Assembly: GCA_963760405.1 (NCBI GenBank)
Contig: CAVXCV010000004.1
Span: forward strand, 1,054,001 to 1,118,000
Source: RYN-230 sp963760405
GTDB lineage: Bacteria; Actinomycetota; Actinomycetes; Streptosporangiales; Streptosporangiaceae
Reading direction: 5' to 3'
DNA: 64,000 nt
In this document: positions 7,981-16,703 of the stretch, piece by piece
Layout: the number at the start of each line of letters is the position of its first letter
Numbering within the stretch: the stretch's first letter is position 1
The notes under the pieces: generated by a model
Told to the model about the DNA's origin: nothing
The model's input: the letters and a program-made list of their open reading frames with translations, nothing else
The model's database searches: none
Made by a program: the position numbers and the translations under genes

Positions 7981-10401
7981 GTGCCGGGTGGGCACGTGAT
8001 CCGGGTAAGCGCCCTGATGGTGGCCGTGGCGATCGCGGTGCTCGTCGCCGGGGTCGCCGCCAGCAGCCTGCTGCTGGTGTATGTGTCCATTGCGGCGTGT
8101 GCCATCGCCATGCTGTTCCTCGCGGTCGGGGTGCTCCGGCACCGCGGCGAGATCTTCGGTGATGCTGAAGGTTTGACCGGTGCGCAGCTGGCCGGCGGCG
8201 CTGGCCTGGCCAGCGCCGGTGTGGGCAGCCCGCAGGAAGCCGTCTGGCCAGCCATGGCCGGCCCGGCCCGGAGCGGGGCTGCCCCGCCTGAGCAGGCCGG
8301 GGACGAGCAAGCCCAGGGGCAGGGCGTCGCCCCCGGGCCAGCCAGTTCCCCGGTGCCTGAGGGGCGCGAAGACCGCCGTGCCGACGCACCCGAGAACAGG
8401 TCCGGGTCAGCCGCGGACCGGGAGCGGCCGGTAGCCCGGCCGCCCGAGTGGTCCCGGGCCCCCGGCAGGTCCTCGGGCCACCGCCCGCCTGGCGGGAAAC
8501 CATCCTGGCGGCCCGGCGATCGCGCCGGGGCTGAGCCCGGCGATGCGCCGTCGCAAGACGCACCGGCTGCGGAAACCTCCGCCACAGACCCGCCACTCAC
8601 CAGCGCCGGACGTGCTGACCAGGCCGGACCCGTGCCCGCGGATGACCTGTGGCACCGGGTCAACGAGGAAGTCGATTCCGGCGCCAACCGCGCCAGGCCC
8701 GGCTGGATCCGGACCGGCCCAGCTGCCGCCGTCCCGCCAGGGGCGCCGGACGAAACAGGTGACTGGCCTCCCGCCACCAGCTGGCGGCGGCCGGCTGAGC
8801 CGGAGCCAGCCAGCACCGGGTGGCCCAGCACCGAGCACAGCGATACCGGGGGACGGCCTAGTTTCGGCGAGGCCAGCACCGGGTGGCCCAGCACCGAGCA
8901 CAGCGATACCGGGGGACGGCCTAGTTTCGGCGAGGCCAGCACCGGGTGGCCCAGCACCGGGGAGGCCGGCGCGGACCAGGCCGGTGCCAGCCAGAACAGG
9001 ACTGGCCAGGACAGTCCGGGCCAGACCCGGTGGGACACAGGCGTCGTGCCGGAACGGTCTGTGTGGGAACCACTGTCCCGGCAGCCAGTGGTCCCGGAAC
9101 CGACCCGGACGGACTGGCGCCACCTGACCGATCAGCCCGCCAGCGAGGATCGGTCCCCCTCGGCCGAGGAAGAGCCGTCCGGCAGTGCGGATGAGCCCGG
9201 CCCGCCCGCGGACGTCGCTGCGGCCGGGCTGGCCGATGACGCTCGTGAGCCAGCCGTCACCGACGAGGCTGAGCCAGCTGACGACGCGATGGCGTCCAAG
9301 ACCGTGATTGCCGGTCCCGCCGGGCCTGGGCCCAGGGACGCCGGGCTGGCCGGCCAGACCGGCGCTCCTGCCCGCGAGGACCACGAGCCCGGGGAGGATG
9401 AATCCTCCGGTCCCGGGTCCTGGGCCGGGGAGCCCGCCAGCGCCCCGCCGGCCGGTTCTGCCCGCGACGACGCCGGGCCAGCAGGAGCCGAGTCGGCGGA
9501 CGCTGCTCTGGCGGATTCGGGGCCGGCGGATTCCGGACCGGCGGACTCCGGGTATGCGGATGCGGAGCCGATGGACTCCGCCCTGGCGGACTCCGGGCCA
9601 GCCGACTCCGAACCGGCCGACGCCGAACCGGCCGACGCCGAGCTGGCGACTCCGGCGGCCGACGCCGAGTTGGCCGGTGCCGAGGACGGCGACGCTGAGC
9701 TGGCCGGTGCCGGGGACGGCGACGCTGAGCTGGCCGGTGCCGGGGACGGCGACGCTGAGCTGGCCGGTGCCGGGGACGGCGACGCTGAGCTGGCCGGTGC
9801 CGAGGACGGCGACGCCGGGGACGGCGACGCCACCTGGGCGGACGCCGGGGCTGAGGACGGGGCGGTGGCAGCGGCTTCCGTGCTGGACGAGGCTGAGCCG
9901 GACAATGCCACCCCCAGCGGCGCCAGTCCCAGCGGCGCCAGTCCCAGCGGCGCCAGTCCCAGCGGCGCCAGTCCCAGCGACTCGACAGCCGGGGACGCTG
10001 AGCCCGGGGATCGTGAGCCTGAAGATCGTGAGCCTGCTGGCGGGCCCGGGCCCGCGGGCTTCGATACGGTGGTAGCCAAGCCTGCGGCCGCCCCGGAGCC
10101 GGGTACGCCCAGCCGCGGCCGCGCGGACATCCCGCGCACCGTCGTCGCTGACCTGCCTGCTGTCGCGCCAGGCCGTGACGTCCAGGACGCCGCGGAGCCA
10201 GCGGCCCGGCCCGCTCCGGCCGGGGCCAGCGCCCGGATCGAGGTCACCGTGGTGCCCGGCGTCTCCCGCTATCACCGCTCCGAGTGCATCCTCACCCGGT
10301 TCATGGGGCCAGACGACCTGGAGATCATCTCCAGGCAGGAAGCCGAGGAGGCCGGCTTCGTCCCCTGCCGCGCCTGCCAGCCCGACACCCTCACCCCCTG
10401 A
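7981..10401 (+). CDS. Membrane-anchored repetitive acidic protein with C-terminal Cys/His site
   Basis: Not recognised as a known full-length family. The 806 residues fall into three parts. The N-terminus has two adjacent hydrophobic helices at about residues 10-31 and 33-50 (ALMVAVAIAVLVAGVAAS, LLLVYVSIAACAIAMLFL). Residues 60-745 are a low-complexity, Ala/Pro/Gly/Asp/Glu-rich region with several tandem repeats. The C-terminal 50 residues hold a compact motif, YHRSECILTRF, followed by EAEEAGFVPCRACQPD. That H-x3-C and C-x2-C pattern resembles Ada-like or treble-clef zinc sites. The GTG at 7981 is likely; a GTG at 7996 is possible. Its position beside divIVA suggests an envelope or polar role, but that is inference. 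The repeats make its length unstable and difficult to assemble. Confidence 0.75.
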   Translation: MPGGHVIRVSALMVAVAIAVLVAGVAASSLLLVYVSIAACAIAMLFLAVGVLRHRGEIFGDAEGLTGAQLAGGAGLASAGVGSPQEAVWPAMAGPARSGAAPPEQAGDEQAQGQGVAPGPASSPVPEGREDRRADAPENRSGSAADRERPVARPPEWSRAPGRSSGHRPPGGKPSWRPGDRAGAEPGDAPSQDAPAAETSATDPPLTSAGRADQAGPVPADDLWHRVNEEVDSGANRARPGWIRTGPAAAVPPGAPDETGDWPPATSWRRPAEPEPASTGWPSTEHSDTGGRPSFGEASTGWPSTEHSDTGGRPSFGEASTGWPSTGEAGADQAGASQNRTGQDSPGQTRWDTGVVPERSVWEPLSRQPVVPEPTRTDWRHLTDQPASEDRSPSAEEEPSGSADEPGPPADVAAAGLADDAREPAVTDEAEPADDAMASKTVIAGPAGPGPRDAGLAGQTGAPAREDHEPGEDESSGPGSWAGEPASAPPAGSARDDAGPAGAESADAALADSGPADSGPADSGYADAEPMDSALADSGPADSEPADAEPADAELATPAADAELAGAEDGDAELAGAGDGDAELAGAGDGDAELAGAGDGDAELAGAEDGDAGDGDATWADAGAEDGAVAAASVLDEAEPDNATPSGASPSGASPSGASPSGASPSDSTAGDAEPGDREPEDREPAGGPGPAGFDTVVAKPAAAPEPGTPSRGRADIPRTVVADLPAVAPGRDVQDAAEPAARPAPAGASARIEVTVVPGVSRYHRSECILTRFMGPDDLEIISRQEAEEAGFVPCRACQPDTLTP
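8809..8961 (+). repeat. 63-bp in-frame tandem repeat
   Basis: Copies start at 8809, 8872 and 8935 (two full, one partial), essentially identical at DNA level. Each encodes 21 residues beginning ASTGWPSTEHSDTGG. Near-identity suggests recent duplication. Confidence 0.9.
9676..9830 (+). repeat. 30-bp in-frame tandem repeat (GDGDAELAGA)
   Basis: About five copies of a 30-bp unit encoding GDGDAELAGA, nearly identical in DNA. They are preceded (about 9500-9660) by looser ADSGPADSE-type 15-bp repeats. The stretch is strongly acidic. Confidence 0.9.
9913..9975 (+). repeat. 15-bp in-frame tandem repeat (SGASP)
   Basis: Four identical copies of AGCGGCGCCAGTCCC, encoding SGASP, in the same gene, followed by a diverged fifth. 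Prone to copy-number change. Confidence 0.9.
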
Positions 10402-10751
10402 TCCCGCCGTACCCAGCATCAGTACGCATTGTGGGTCACCGGGGAGCCGTTGCGGATTGAGTTCTTTTCACGCGTTCCCTGCGGACATTTCCGGGCAAAA
10501 CACCCGTGATCATGACTGGAAGTCGTGAAGAGTGGCCGCAGGCATGATCAATGTGGCCGGTGGTGCTGGTGTGCCGGCATCCCGGGGGAGCAGGGCGGGC
10601 CGGGCGGCGAAGGGCCGGGCGGCGAAGGGCCGGGCGGAAGGGGGGGAAGGGCCGGCGGCCGCGGGTACCCGGTGGATGTGCAACAGGCCACCGGCGGTCC
10701 AGTATGCACCGCACTCATACCTCTGGCCGCGACGGGGACAGGCCGGCAGGC
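10402..10751 (+). other. Gene-free gap between convergent genes, with a short tandem repeat
   Basis: 350 nt between the 3' end of the repetitive membrane protein gene and the 3' end of ileS. No credible coding region. About 10600-10645 contains three copies of GGGCCGGGCGGCGAA or a close variant. Short hairpin-forming GC tracts are present, but I see no classical T-tailed terminator. Confidence 0.6.
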
Positions 10752-13700
10752 TCAGCGGCGGCGTAGCCAGAAGGTCAGCCCCAGGGCCGGGTCGGCGTGC
10801 TGGTGGAAGGCGGGGTCACCCGGGTCCCCGGGCTGGAACTCATCGGCCAGCACCTCGCTGGCGATGAACGGCCCGTGCTCTTCGAGGGCGGCGGCCAGAT
10901 CCGGCCGGGCTGCCTCCCAGCGCACCGTGATCCGGTCGCTGACCTGCAAGCCGTCGGTCTTTCTGGCGTCCTGGACCAGCCGGATGACCTCCCGGGCCAG
11001 TCCCTCGCGGCGCAGCTCCGGGGTGATCTCCACCTCGATGCCGACCGTCTCGCCCCCCTCCGTCGCCACGGTCCAGCCGGTCCGCGGCGTCTGGGTCACG
11101 ATGATGTCGTCCGGGCCGAGCGCGACCAGGCTGCCGTCGACCGGCAGCGAGACCTTGCCCGCTGCGCGCATCTCGCTGGCCAGCGCCGCCGGGTCGAAAT
11201 CCCTGATCGCGGCGGCGACCGCCGGGGTGCCCTTGCCGAACCGGCGGCCGAGGCTGCCGAAGTTGGGCTTGACCACGTAGTCGACCAGGTCGTCGCCGAC
11301 CGAGTCGAGCGTGTCGAGCGAGTGCACGTTGAGCTCGCGGGCCACCTCGGCGCGCAGTTCCGCGGCCAGGGTGCTGAATCCCGGCGCGCTGACCACGGCG
11401 CGCGACAGCGGCTGGCGGACCGCGACCGACGCGGCCGCCCGGGCCGAGCGGCCCAGCTCGACCAGCCGCCGGGTCAGCGCCATCTGCCCGGACAGGTCGA
11501 GGTCGATCAGCTCCGGGTCCGCATCCGGCCAGGAGGCCAGGTGCACCGACTCCGGGTCACCGTCCTGGCGCAGCACTCCCCAGACATGGTCGGTGAGGAA
11601 CGGGGTGATCGGCGCCATCAGCCGGGTGAGCATGTGCAGGGACTCGTACAGGGTGGCGAACGCGGCGGCCCCGTCCGGGGTGGCCGATCCCTCCCAGAAC
11701 CTGCGCCGCGAGCGCCGCACGTACCAGTTCGACAAATCGTCGATGAACGCGGCCAGCCGGCGGCCGGCCGCGGCCGTGTCGAAGGCCTCCAGGGTGGCGG
11801 TGACCTCGGCTGTTGTGGCGTGCAGCTCGCTGAGCAGCCACCGGTCCAGCAGCGGGCGGCCGGACGGCGGTGGCGCGTCACCCGCCAGGGCGGGGCCCCA
11901 TGCCCGGCCCTGGGCCGCGGCGGCGTTCGCGTACAGCGCCAGGAAGGACACCGTATTCCAGTAGGTCAGCAGGACCTTCCGGACGATCTCGTTCAGCGTG
12001 GCGTCGCCGATCCGCCGGGTGGACCAGGGCGAGCCGGACGCGGCAAAGAACCACCGCACCGCATCGGCGCCATGCTTCTCCATCAGCGGGATCGGCTCCA
12101 GCACGTTGCCGAGATGCTTGCTCATCTTGCGGCCGGTCTCGTCCACCACCAGTCCGAGGCACACCACGTTCTCGTACGAGGACCGGCCGAAGACCAGCGT
12201 GCCCACCGCCATCAGCGAGTAGAACCAGCCCCGAGTCTGGTCGATGGCCTCGCAGATGAACTGGGCCGGGTAGGCGCGCTCGAACTCCTCGAGGTTGCGC
12301 AGCGGCGCGCCGAGCCGGGCGAATGGCATCGACCCGGAGTCGTACCAAGCGTCGATCACCTCCGGCACCCGGCGGGCCGCGCCGCCACATTCGGGGCAGC
12401 TAAGCACCACCTCGTCCACGAACGGCCGGTGCGGGTCGAGCCCGGACAGGTCGCGGTCGGCCAGCTCGCTCAGCTCGGCCAGGGACCCAGCGCAGGTCAG
12501 GTGCTGCTCCCCGCATTCCCAGACGGGCAGCGGAGTGCCCCAGTACCTGGTCCGGGACAGCGCCCAGTCCACGTTGTTGCGCAGCCACTCGCCGTACCGG
12601 CCTTCCTTGATCGTGGGCGGCTGCCAGTTGGTCCGCTCGTTCTCGGCCAGCAGCTTGTCCTTGATCTGGGTGGTGCGGATGTACCAGGACGGGAGCGCGT
12701 AGTAGAGCAGCGGGGTGTGGCAGCGCCAGCAGTGCGGGTAACTGTGCTCGTACTGCTCCACCCGGAGCAGCAGCCCGCGGTCGTTCAGGTCGCGGACCAG
12801 CACCGGGTCCGCGTCCTTGAAGAACATGCCGCCGACGAGCGGTATCCCCTCCTCGAAGTGCCCGTCCGGGCGGACCGGGTTGACCACGGGCAGCCCGTGC
12901 GTGCGGCCGGTCTCCATGTCATCCGCGCCGAAGGCCGGCGCCATGTGCACCAGCCCGGTGCCGTCCTCGGTGGTCACGAACAGGCCGGGGACCACCCGGT
13001 GCGCGCCCGGGATATCGACCAGGTCGAATGGCGGCCGGTAGGTGGCGCCGACCAGTTCGGCGCCGCTGACCCGCGCCGCCACCTGCCATCCCTCGCCCAG
13101 TACCCGGGCGAACAGGTCCTCGGCGACCACCACCGCGTCGTCCAGGCCGGCCTTGCGCGCGATCACGTAGGTCTCGCCGGGGTGCACCGCCACCGCGGTG
13201 TTCGACACCAGCGTCCACGGCGTCGTGGTCCATACCAGCAGGTCGGCCCCGGCCAGCAGCGGGCTGGCCCCCTCGGGCACGGTGACCAGCGGAAAGCGGA
13301 CGGTCACCGCCGGGTCGGTGACCGTGCGGTACACGTCCGGCTGACCCATCTCATGATCGGACAGCGGGGTCTCGCAGCGCGGGCAGTACGGGCTGATCCG
13401 GAAGTCCTTGACCAGCAGTCCCTGGTCGAAGATGGACTTGAGGGACCACCACACCGACTCGATGTAGCTGGTGTCCATGGTCCGGTAGGCGTGCTGCAGG
13501 TCCACCCAGTAGCCGAGCCGGCCGGTCAGCTCCTCGAAGGCATCCACATGCCGGAGCACCGACTCGCGGCACCGCTCGTTGAACGCGGCGATGCCGTACG
13601 CCTCGATCGCCTTCTTGCCGGACAGCCCGAGCTCTCGCTCGACGGCCACCTCGACCGGGAGCCCGTGGCAGTCCCAGCCCGCCTGGCGCGGGACGTGGAA

Positions 13701-13952
13701 GCCCTGCATGGTCTTGAGCCGGGGGAACAGGTCCTTGAATACCCGGGCCTCGATGTGATGCACGCCGGGCATCCCGTTGGCGGTCGGCGGTCCCTCGTAG
13801 AAGGTCCAGAGCGGACGCTCGGGATGCGCCAGTGACTTGGTGAAGAATTCGCCCTCCCGCCAGCGGGCGAGGATCCCGTGCTCCATAGCAGGCAGGTCGA
13901 TCGCCGCGGGCAGGTCGGGGAAGTAGCGCGGGCTGTCAGCTGGGTCGGGCAT
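10752..13952 (-). CDS. ileS: IleS, isoleucyl-tRNA synthetase
   Basis: Class I aminoacyl-tRNA synthetase charging tRNA-Ile, with editing of valine. 1066 residues, matching the long eukaryote-like IleS form found in many actinobacteria. The HIGH-box region reads GVHHIEARVFKD near residue 53. The editing domain follows, with WTTTPWTLVSNTA. A Cys pair CPECGG is near residue 520, and the second signature is the variant KMSKH (GRKMSKHLGN) near residue 608. The anticodon-binding and C-terminal domains are complete. The ATG at 13952 is chosen because TGAGGA lies about 10 nt upstream and homology starts at once; the open frame upstream is the T-box leader. Expression is probably controlled by that leader. 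Confidence 0.95.
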   Translation of the reverse strand: MPDPADSPRYFPDLPAAIDLPAMEHGILARWREGEFFTKSLAHPERPLWTFYEGPPTANGMPGVHHIEARVFKDLFPRLKTMQGFHVPRQAGWDCHGLPVEVAVERELGLSGKKAIEAYGIAAFNERCRESVLRHVDAFEELTGRLGYWVDLQHAYRTMDTSYIESVWWSLKSIFDQGLLVKDFRISPYCPRCETPLSDHEMGQPDVYRTVTDPAVTVRFPLVTVPEGASPLLAGADLLVWTTTPWTLVSNTAVAVHPGETYVIARKAGLDDAVVVAEDLFARVLGEGWQVAARVSGAELVGATYRPPFDLVDIPGAHRVVPGLFVTTEDGTGLVHMAPAFGADDMETGRTHGLPVVNPVRPDGHFEEGIPLVGGMFFKDADPVLVRDLNDRGLLLRVEQYEHSYPHCWRCHTPLLYYALPSWYIRTTQIKDKLLAENERTNWQPPTIKEGRYGEWLRNNVDWALSRTRYWGTPLPVWECGEQHLTCAGSLAELSELADRDLSGLDPHRPFVDEVVLSCPECGGAARRVPEVIDAWYDSGSMPFARLGAPLRNLEEFERAYPAQFICEAIDQTRGWFYSLMAVGTLVFGRSSYENVVCLGLVVDETGRKMSKHLGNVLEPIPLMEKHGADAVRWFFAASGSPWSTRRIGDATLNEIVRKVLLTYWNTVSFLALYANAAAAQGRAWGPALAGDAPPPSGRPLLDRWLLSELHATTAEVTATLEAFDTAAAGRRLAAFIDDLSNWYVRRSRRRFWEGSATPDGAAAFATLYESLHMLTRLMAPITPFLTDHVWGVLRQDGDPESVHLASWPDADPELIDLDLSGQMALTRRLVELGRSARAAASVAVRQPLSRAVVSAPGFSTLAAELRAEVARELNVHSLDTLDSVGDDLVDYVVKPNFGSLGRRFGKGTPAVAAAIRDFDPAALASEMRAAGKVSLPVDGSLVALGPDDIIVTQTPRTGWTVATEGGETVGIEVEITPELRREGLAREVIRLVQDARKTDGLQVSDRITVRWEAARPDLAAALEEHGPFIASEVLADEFQPGDPGDPAFHQHADPALGLTFWLRRR

Positions 13953-13967
13953 CTGGGTGGTCCTCAG

Positions 13968-14265
13968 GCGGGGCTCCCGCGGAACAGGCGGAACGCCCCG
14001 CGCGAGCGGCTGCACTGGAGGGACGAGGTGCGCCGGCGGCGGCCCCGCGGTACCACCCTCCTTGGCCACGGCGCCCGCCATCGGGGGCGGTCGTGACCCA
14101 CTCAACTGGTCCTGCGGCCGGCTCTCACTGGGCGGATCCGGGCCTGGGCAGGCCCGCCGCTGTTCTTCCGGCGGCTCCGGGGTGATCTGGTCCGCTGGCT
14201 TTGCCCCCGGGCTCACACCGTCCCCGGGTCGCTCTCGGCCGCCTGCCACGGCAGCTGTCCCCATC
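13968..14265 (-). promoter_or_regulatory. T-box riboswitch leader of ileS
   Basis: Reading the minus strand, the leader contains the T-box core TGGTACCGCG (complement of 14046-14055) in the context AGGGTGGTACCGCGG, the tRNA NCCA-end binding sequence. GGCC arms flank it. Upstream lie a GTGAGAGCC stretch and a possible Ile specifier ATC near 14183-14185. No T-tailed terminator separates the T-box from the ileS ribosome site, so control of translation initiation is likely, as known for actinobacterial ileS T-boxes. Boundaries and the specifier are approximate; the core motif is clear. Confidence 0.85.
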
Positions 14266-14365
14266 AACACTTTGCAGACTGCCACGATAGCCGATCGGCC
14301 GGTCCGCGCCGAACCGGTTTACCCGCCCGCGGCCGGGCCCGGATTACTCCGGGCGCCAGAAGCGT

Positions 14366-14394
14366 TTGCAGTCGCGGGCAGGCCGATCTATTCT
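14366..14394 (+). promoter_or_regulatory. Predicted traR/dksA promoter
   Basis: TTGCAG (14366-14371), a 17-nt spacer, then TATTCT (14389-14394), about 75 nt upstream of the gene start. It points away from ileS, so this gap serves divergent genes. Confidence 0.55.
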
Positions 14395-14469
14395 CCGGTC
14401 ACTGCCCGGAGTCCAAGATCGATTGGTGGCAGCTGAGATAGTGAACACGTCGTGGAAGAGGGGGCCGAG

Positions 14470-14889
14470 ATGACCGCAGGCGCACCGACGAGTGCCGCCG
14501 CATTCCCGGCCCGGCCCGGTGAGGACCCGTGGACCGAGGAGGAACTGCAGGCGGTCCGCGCGGAACTGGAAGCTGAGGCGGCCGGGCTGCGCAACGACAT
14601 CGCCACGGCGGAGTCCGAGATCGCCGCCCGGCTGGGCGACGCCGTCGGCGACGCCGGGGATGACTCGGCCGACATGGGAGCCAAGACCTTCGAGCGGGAG
14701 CACGAGCTCGCACTGACCGAGAACGCCCGTGACCTGCTGGCGCAGGCCGAGCGCGCGCTGGCCCGGATCGACGAGGGCAGCTACGGCAGCTGCGAGTCCT
14801 GCGGGGAGCCGATCGGCAAGGCCCGCTTGCAGGCCTTCCCGCGCGCCGTCCTCTGCGTGGCCTGTAAGCAGCGGGAGGAACGGCGCTGA
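14470..14889 (+). CDS. TraR/DksA-family zinc finger protein
   Basis: Small protein of the DksA/TraR C4 zinc-finger family, whose characterised members bind the RNA polymerase secondary channel. The 139 residues comprise an acidic helical region with a DDSADMGAKTFEREHE segment, then IDEGSYGSCESCGEPIG with a four-cysteine finger (C-x2-C, then C-x2-C in VLCVAC). The ATG at 14470 has a GAAGAGGGGG ribosome site just upstream; a GTG at 14452 in the same frame is a weaker alternative. Such genes often stand between ileS and lspA in actinobacteria. Its stop is overlapped by the lspA start. Confidence 0.88.
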   Translation: MTAGAPTSAAAFPARPGEDPWTEEELQAVRAELEAEAAGLRNDIATAESEIAARLGDAVGDAGDDSADMGAKTFEREHELALTENARDLLAQAERALARIDEGSYGSCESCGEPIGKARLQAFPRAVLCVACKQREERR

Positions 14890-15518
14890 GCAGCCAGGGC
14901 ACCCCAGACGATGCAGCGGCCGGGCCACCACGGCGCCGGGTCGCGCTGCTGCTCACCATCGCTGCCGCCGTGTTCGTGGCTGACCTGGTCTCGAAGACGA
15001 TCGTGGTGGCGACCTTGTCGCACCGCCCCCCGGTCCGGCTGCTCGATGGCCTGCTGACGCTCCGGGTGCTGCGCAACAGCGGGGCCGCGTTCAGCATCGG
15101 GACCTCGATGACCGTGGTGTTCAGCCTGATCGCGGTCGGCGTGATCATCGCCATCCTGCGTACCGCCCGGCGGCTGCGTAGCCTGCCCTGGGCGATCACG
15201 CTGGGCCTGCTGCTCGGCGGGGCCACCGGGAACCTCGGCGACCGGCTCTTCCGGTCACCCGGCCTGCTCCGCGGTTACGTGGTGGACTGGATCGAGCTGC
15301 CGCACTGGCCGGTGTTCAACGTGGCCGACTCGTGCATCGTCTGTGGCGGCATCCTGGCCGTCCTGCTGGCCGCCCGGGGCATCACGCTGGAAGGCAGCCG
15401 GGGACCGGCCAGCGGGCCACAGGGCCCGGAGGCCGGCCCGGGCCACGATCCCAGCCACGGCCCGCACGGCGCCGCCCTGGACGGCCCAGCCAGCGTGCCC
15501 GGGGACAGCAGCACGTGA
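14886..15518 (+). CDS. lspA: LspA, lipoprotein signal peptidase II (apparent CTG start)
   Basis: Membrane aspartyl protease that removes lipoprotein signal peptides. Homology and the first membrane helix (RRRVALLLTIAAAVFVADLV) extend upstream of the first conventional in-frame start, GTG at 14970, which would cut that helix in half. The only open upstream codon with a good ribosome site is CTG at 14886. GGAGGA at 14874-14879 lies 6 nt before it, and it overlaps the traR stop as CTGA. Conserved features include LRNSGAAFSI, GGATGNLGDRLF and VFNVADSCI, the last two holding the catalytic Asp residues. Four membrane helices are visible; the C-terminal 45 residues are Gly/Pro/His-rich. Length from CTG is about 210 residues. 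Confidence 0.85.
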   Translation: MSSQGTPDDAAAGPPRRRVALLLTIAAAVFVADLVSKTIVVATLSHRPPVRLLDGLLTLRVLRNSGAAFSIGTSMTVVFSLIAVGVIIAILRTARRLRSLPWAITLGLLLGGATGNLGDRLFRSPGLLRGYVVDWIELPHWPVFNVADSCIVCGGILAVLLAARGITLEGSRGPASGPQGPEAGPGHDPSHGPHGAALDGPASVPGDSST

Positions 15519-16453
15519 CCACCGGGCCGGCCCAGCGCCGGGTACCGGTGCCCGAGGGCCTGGACGGCGAGCGGCTGGACGCTGCCCTGGCCCGGATGTT
15601 CGGCCTGTCCAGGTCCAGCGCGGCCGACCTGATCAGCGACGGGCTGGTGCTCGTCGGCGGCCAGCCTGCGGCCAAGTCCGACCGGGTGCCCGCGGGGGAG
15701 TGGCTGGACGTCACGCTGCCGCCCCCGCCCGCCGCGGCCGCCCCGGTGCCGCGGCCCGCGCCGGGCCTGGTCGTGGTCTACGAGGACGGCGACATCGTGG
15801 TGGTGGACAAGCCACCGGGCATCGCCGCCCACCCGACGCCCGGCTGGACCGGCCCGACGGTGCTGGAAGGGCTGCTCGGCGCCGGGCACACCATCGCCAC
15901 CGGCGGCGCGGCCGAGCGGCAGGGCATCGTGCACCGGCTGGACGCGAACACCTCGGGGCTGATGGCCGTAGCCAAGAGCGAGCGCGCGTATAGCGCGCTC
16001 AAGCGGGCGTTCCGGGAGCGCGAGGTGGACAAGCGCTACCACGCCCTGGTCCAGGGTCACCCGGACCCGCTGCGCGGCACGGTGGACGCGCCGATCGCCC
16101 GGCACCCCTCGGGCGACGGCAGGTTCGCGGTGGTGTCCGGCGGGCGGCCGAGCGTCACTCACTACGACACGCTGGAGGCCTTCCGCGGCGCCAGCCTCAC
16201 CGAGATCATCCTGGAGACCGGCCGCACGCACCAGATCCGGGTGCACATGTCCGCGCTCCGGCATCCCTGCGCGGGCGACCGGCTCTACGGCGCGGACCCG
16301 GTGTTCGCGGCCCGGCTGGGCCTGACCCGGCAGTGGCTGCACGCGGTGGCGCTGGGTTTCGAGCACCCGGCCGACGGCCGCCGGGTGGACTTCACCAGCG
16401 ACTACCCAGCCGACCTCAGCCACGCCCTGGACGTCCTCCGCGCCGAGGGCTGA
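15515..16453 (+). CDS. rluD: RluD-type 23S rRNA pseudouridine synthase
   Basis: Isomerises uridines in 23S rRNA. The 312-residue protein has an N-terminal S4-like RNA-binding domain (DGERLDAALARMFGLSRSSA). The catalytic RluA-type domain holds HRLDANTSGLMAVAK, whose Asp is the nucleophile, and TGRTHQIRVH near residue 237. The GTG at 15515 overlaps the lspA stop as GTGA, implying coupling. lspA followed by rluD is a conserved pair in bacteria. Confidence 0.93.
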   Translation: MTTGPAQRRVPVPEGLDGERLDAALARMFGLSRSSAADLISDGLVLVGGQPAAKSDRVPAGEWLDVTLPPPPAAAAPVPRPAPGLVVVYEDGDIVVVDKPPGIAAHPTPGWTGPTVLEGLLGAGHTIATGGAAERQGIVHRLDANTSGLMAVAKSERAYSALKRAFREREVDKRYHALVQGHPDPLRGTVDAPIARHPSGDGRFAVVSGGRPSVTHYDTLEAFRGASLTEIILETGRTHQIRVHMSALRHPCAGDRLYGADPVFAARLGLTRQWLHAVALGFEHPADGRRVDFTSDYPADLSHALDVLRAEG

Positions 16454-16703
16454 GGCCGGATGCGGGCGCACCAGGGCCAGCCAGCGCCGGGCGCGGGCAC
16501 ACCTGGCGGGACAACCGCGTGGCGGGTCGCCGCGCAGGCCCCCCCTCGGTAGGCTCATGTCGCCGGGCTGGTGCGCCGTCCGCCGGGGGATTCCCAGCCG
16601 AGCGGATCCCCTGGCCAGGGCAGCACCGGCCACTTCCCCCGGGCCCTGGCTGGTGAGTGCCCGCGAGGGTTTTCGTTGCATGCCTTTAAGGAGGCGGTAG
16701 TTC

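Noticed and set aside
9500..9975. CRISPR-like array
   Set aside because: Units are directly adjacent with no unique spacers, and the periods (15, 30, 63 bp) keep the reading frame; these are coding tandem repeats.
8407..10419. 670-codon frame antisense to the repetitive protein gene
   Set aside because: It reflects the repeats read backwards. The + frame has membrane helices and a terminal Cys/His motif, and follows divIVA.
10797..13835. Very long open frame (about 1000 codons) on the + strand opposite ileS
   Set aside because: A GC-codon shadow of ileS: it mirrors the synthetase codon by codon, its product is Arg/Gly/Pro/His-rich without domains, and ileS is certain.
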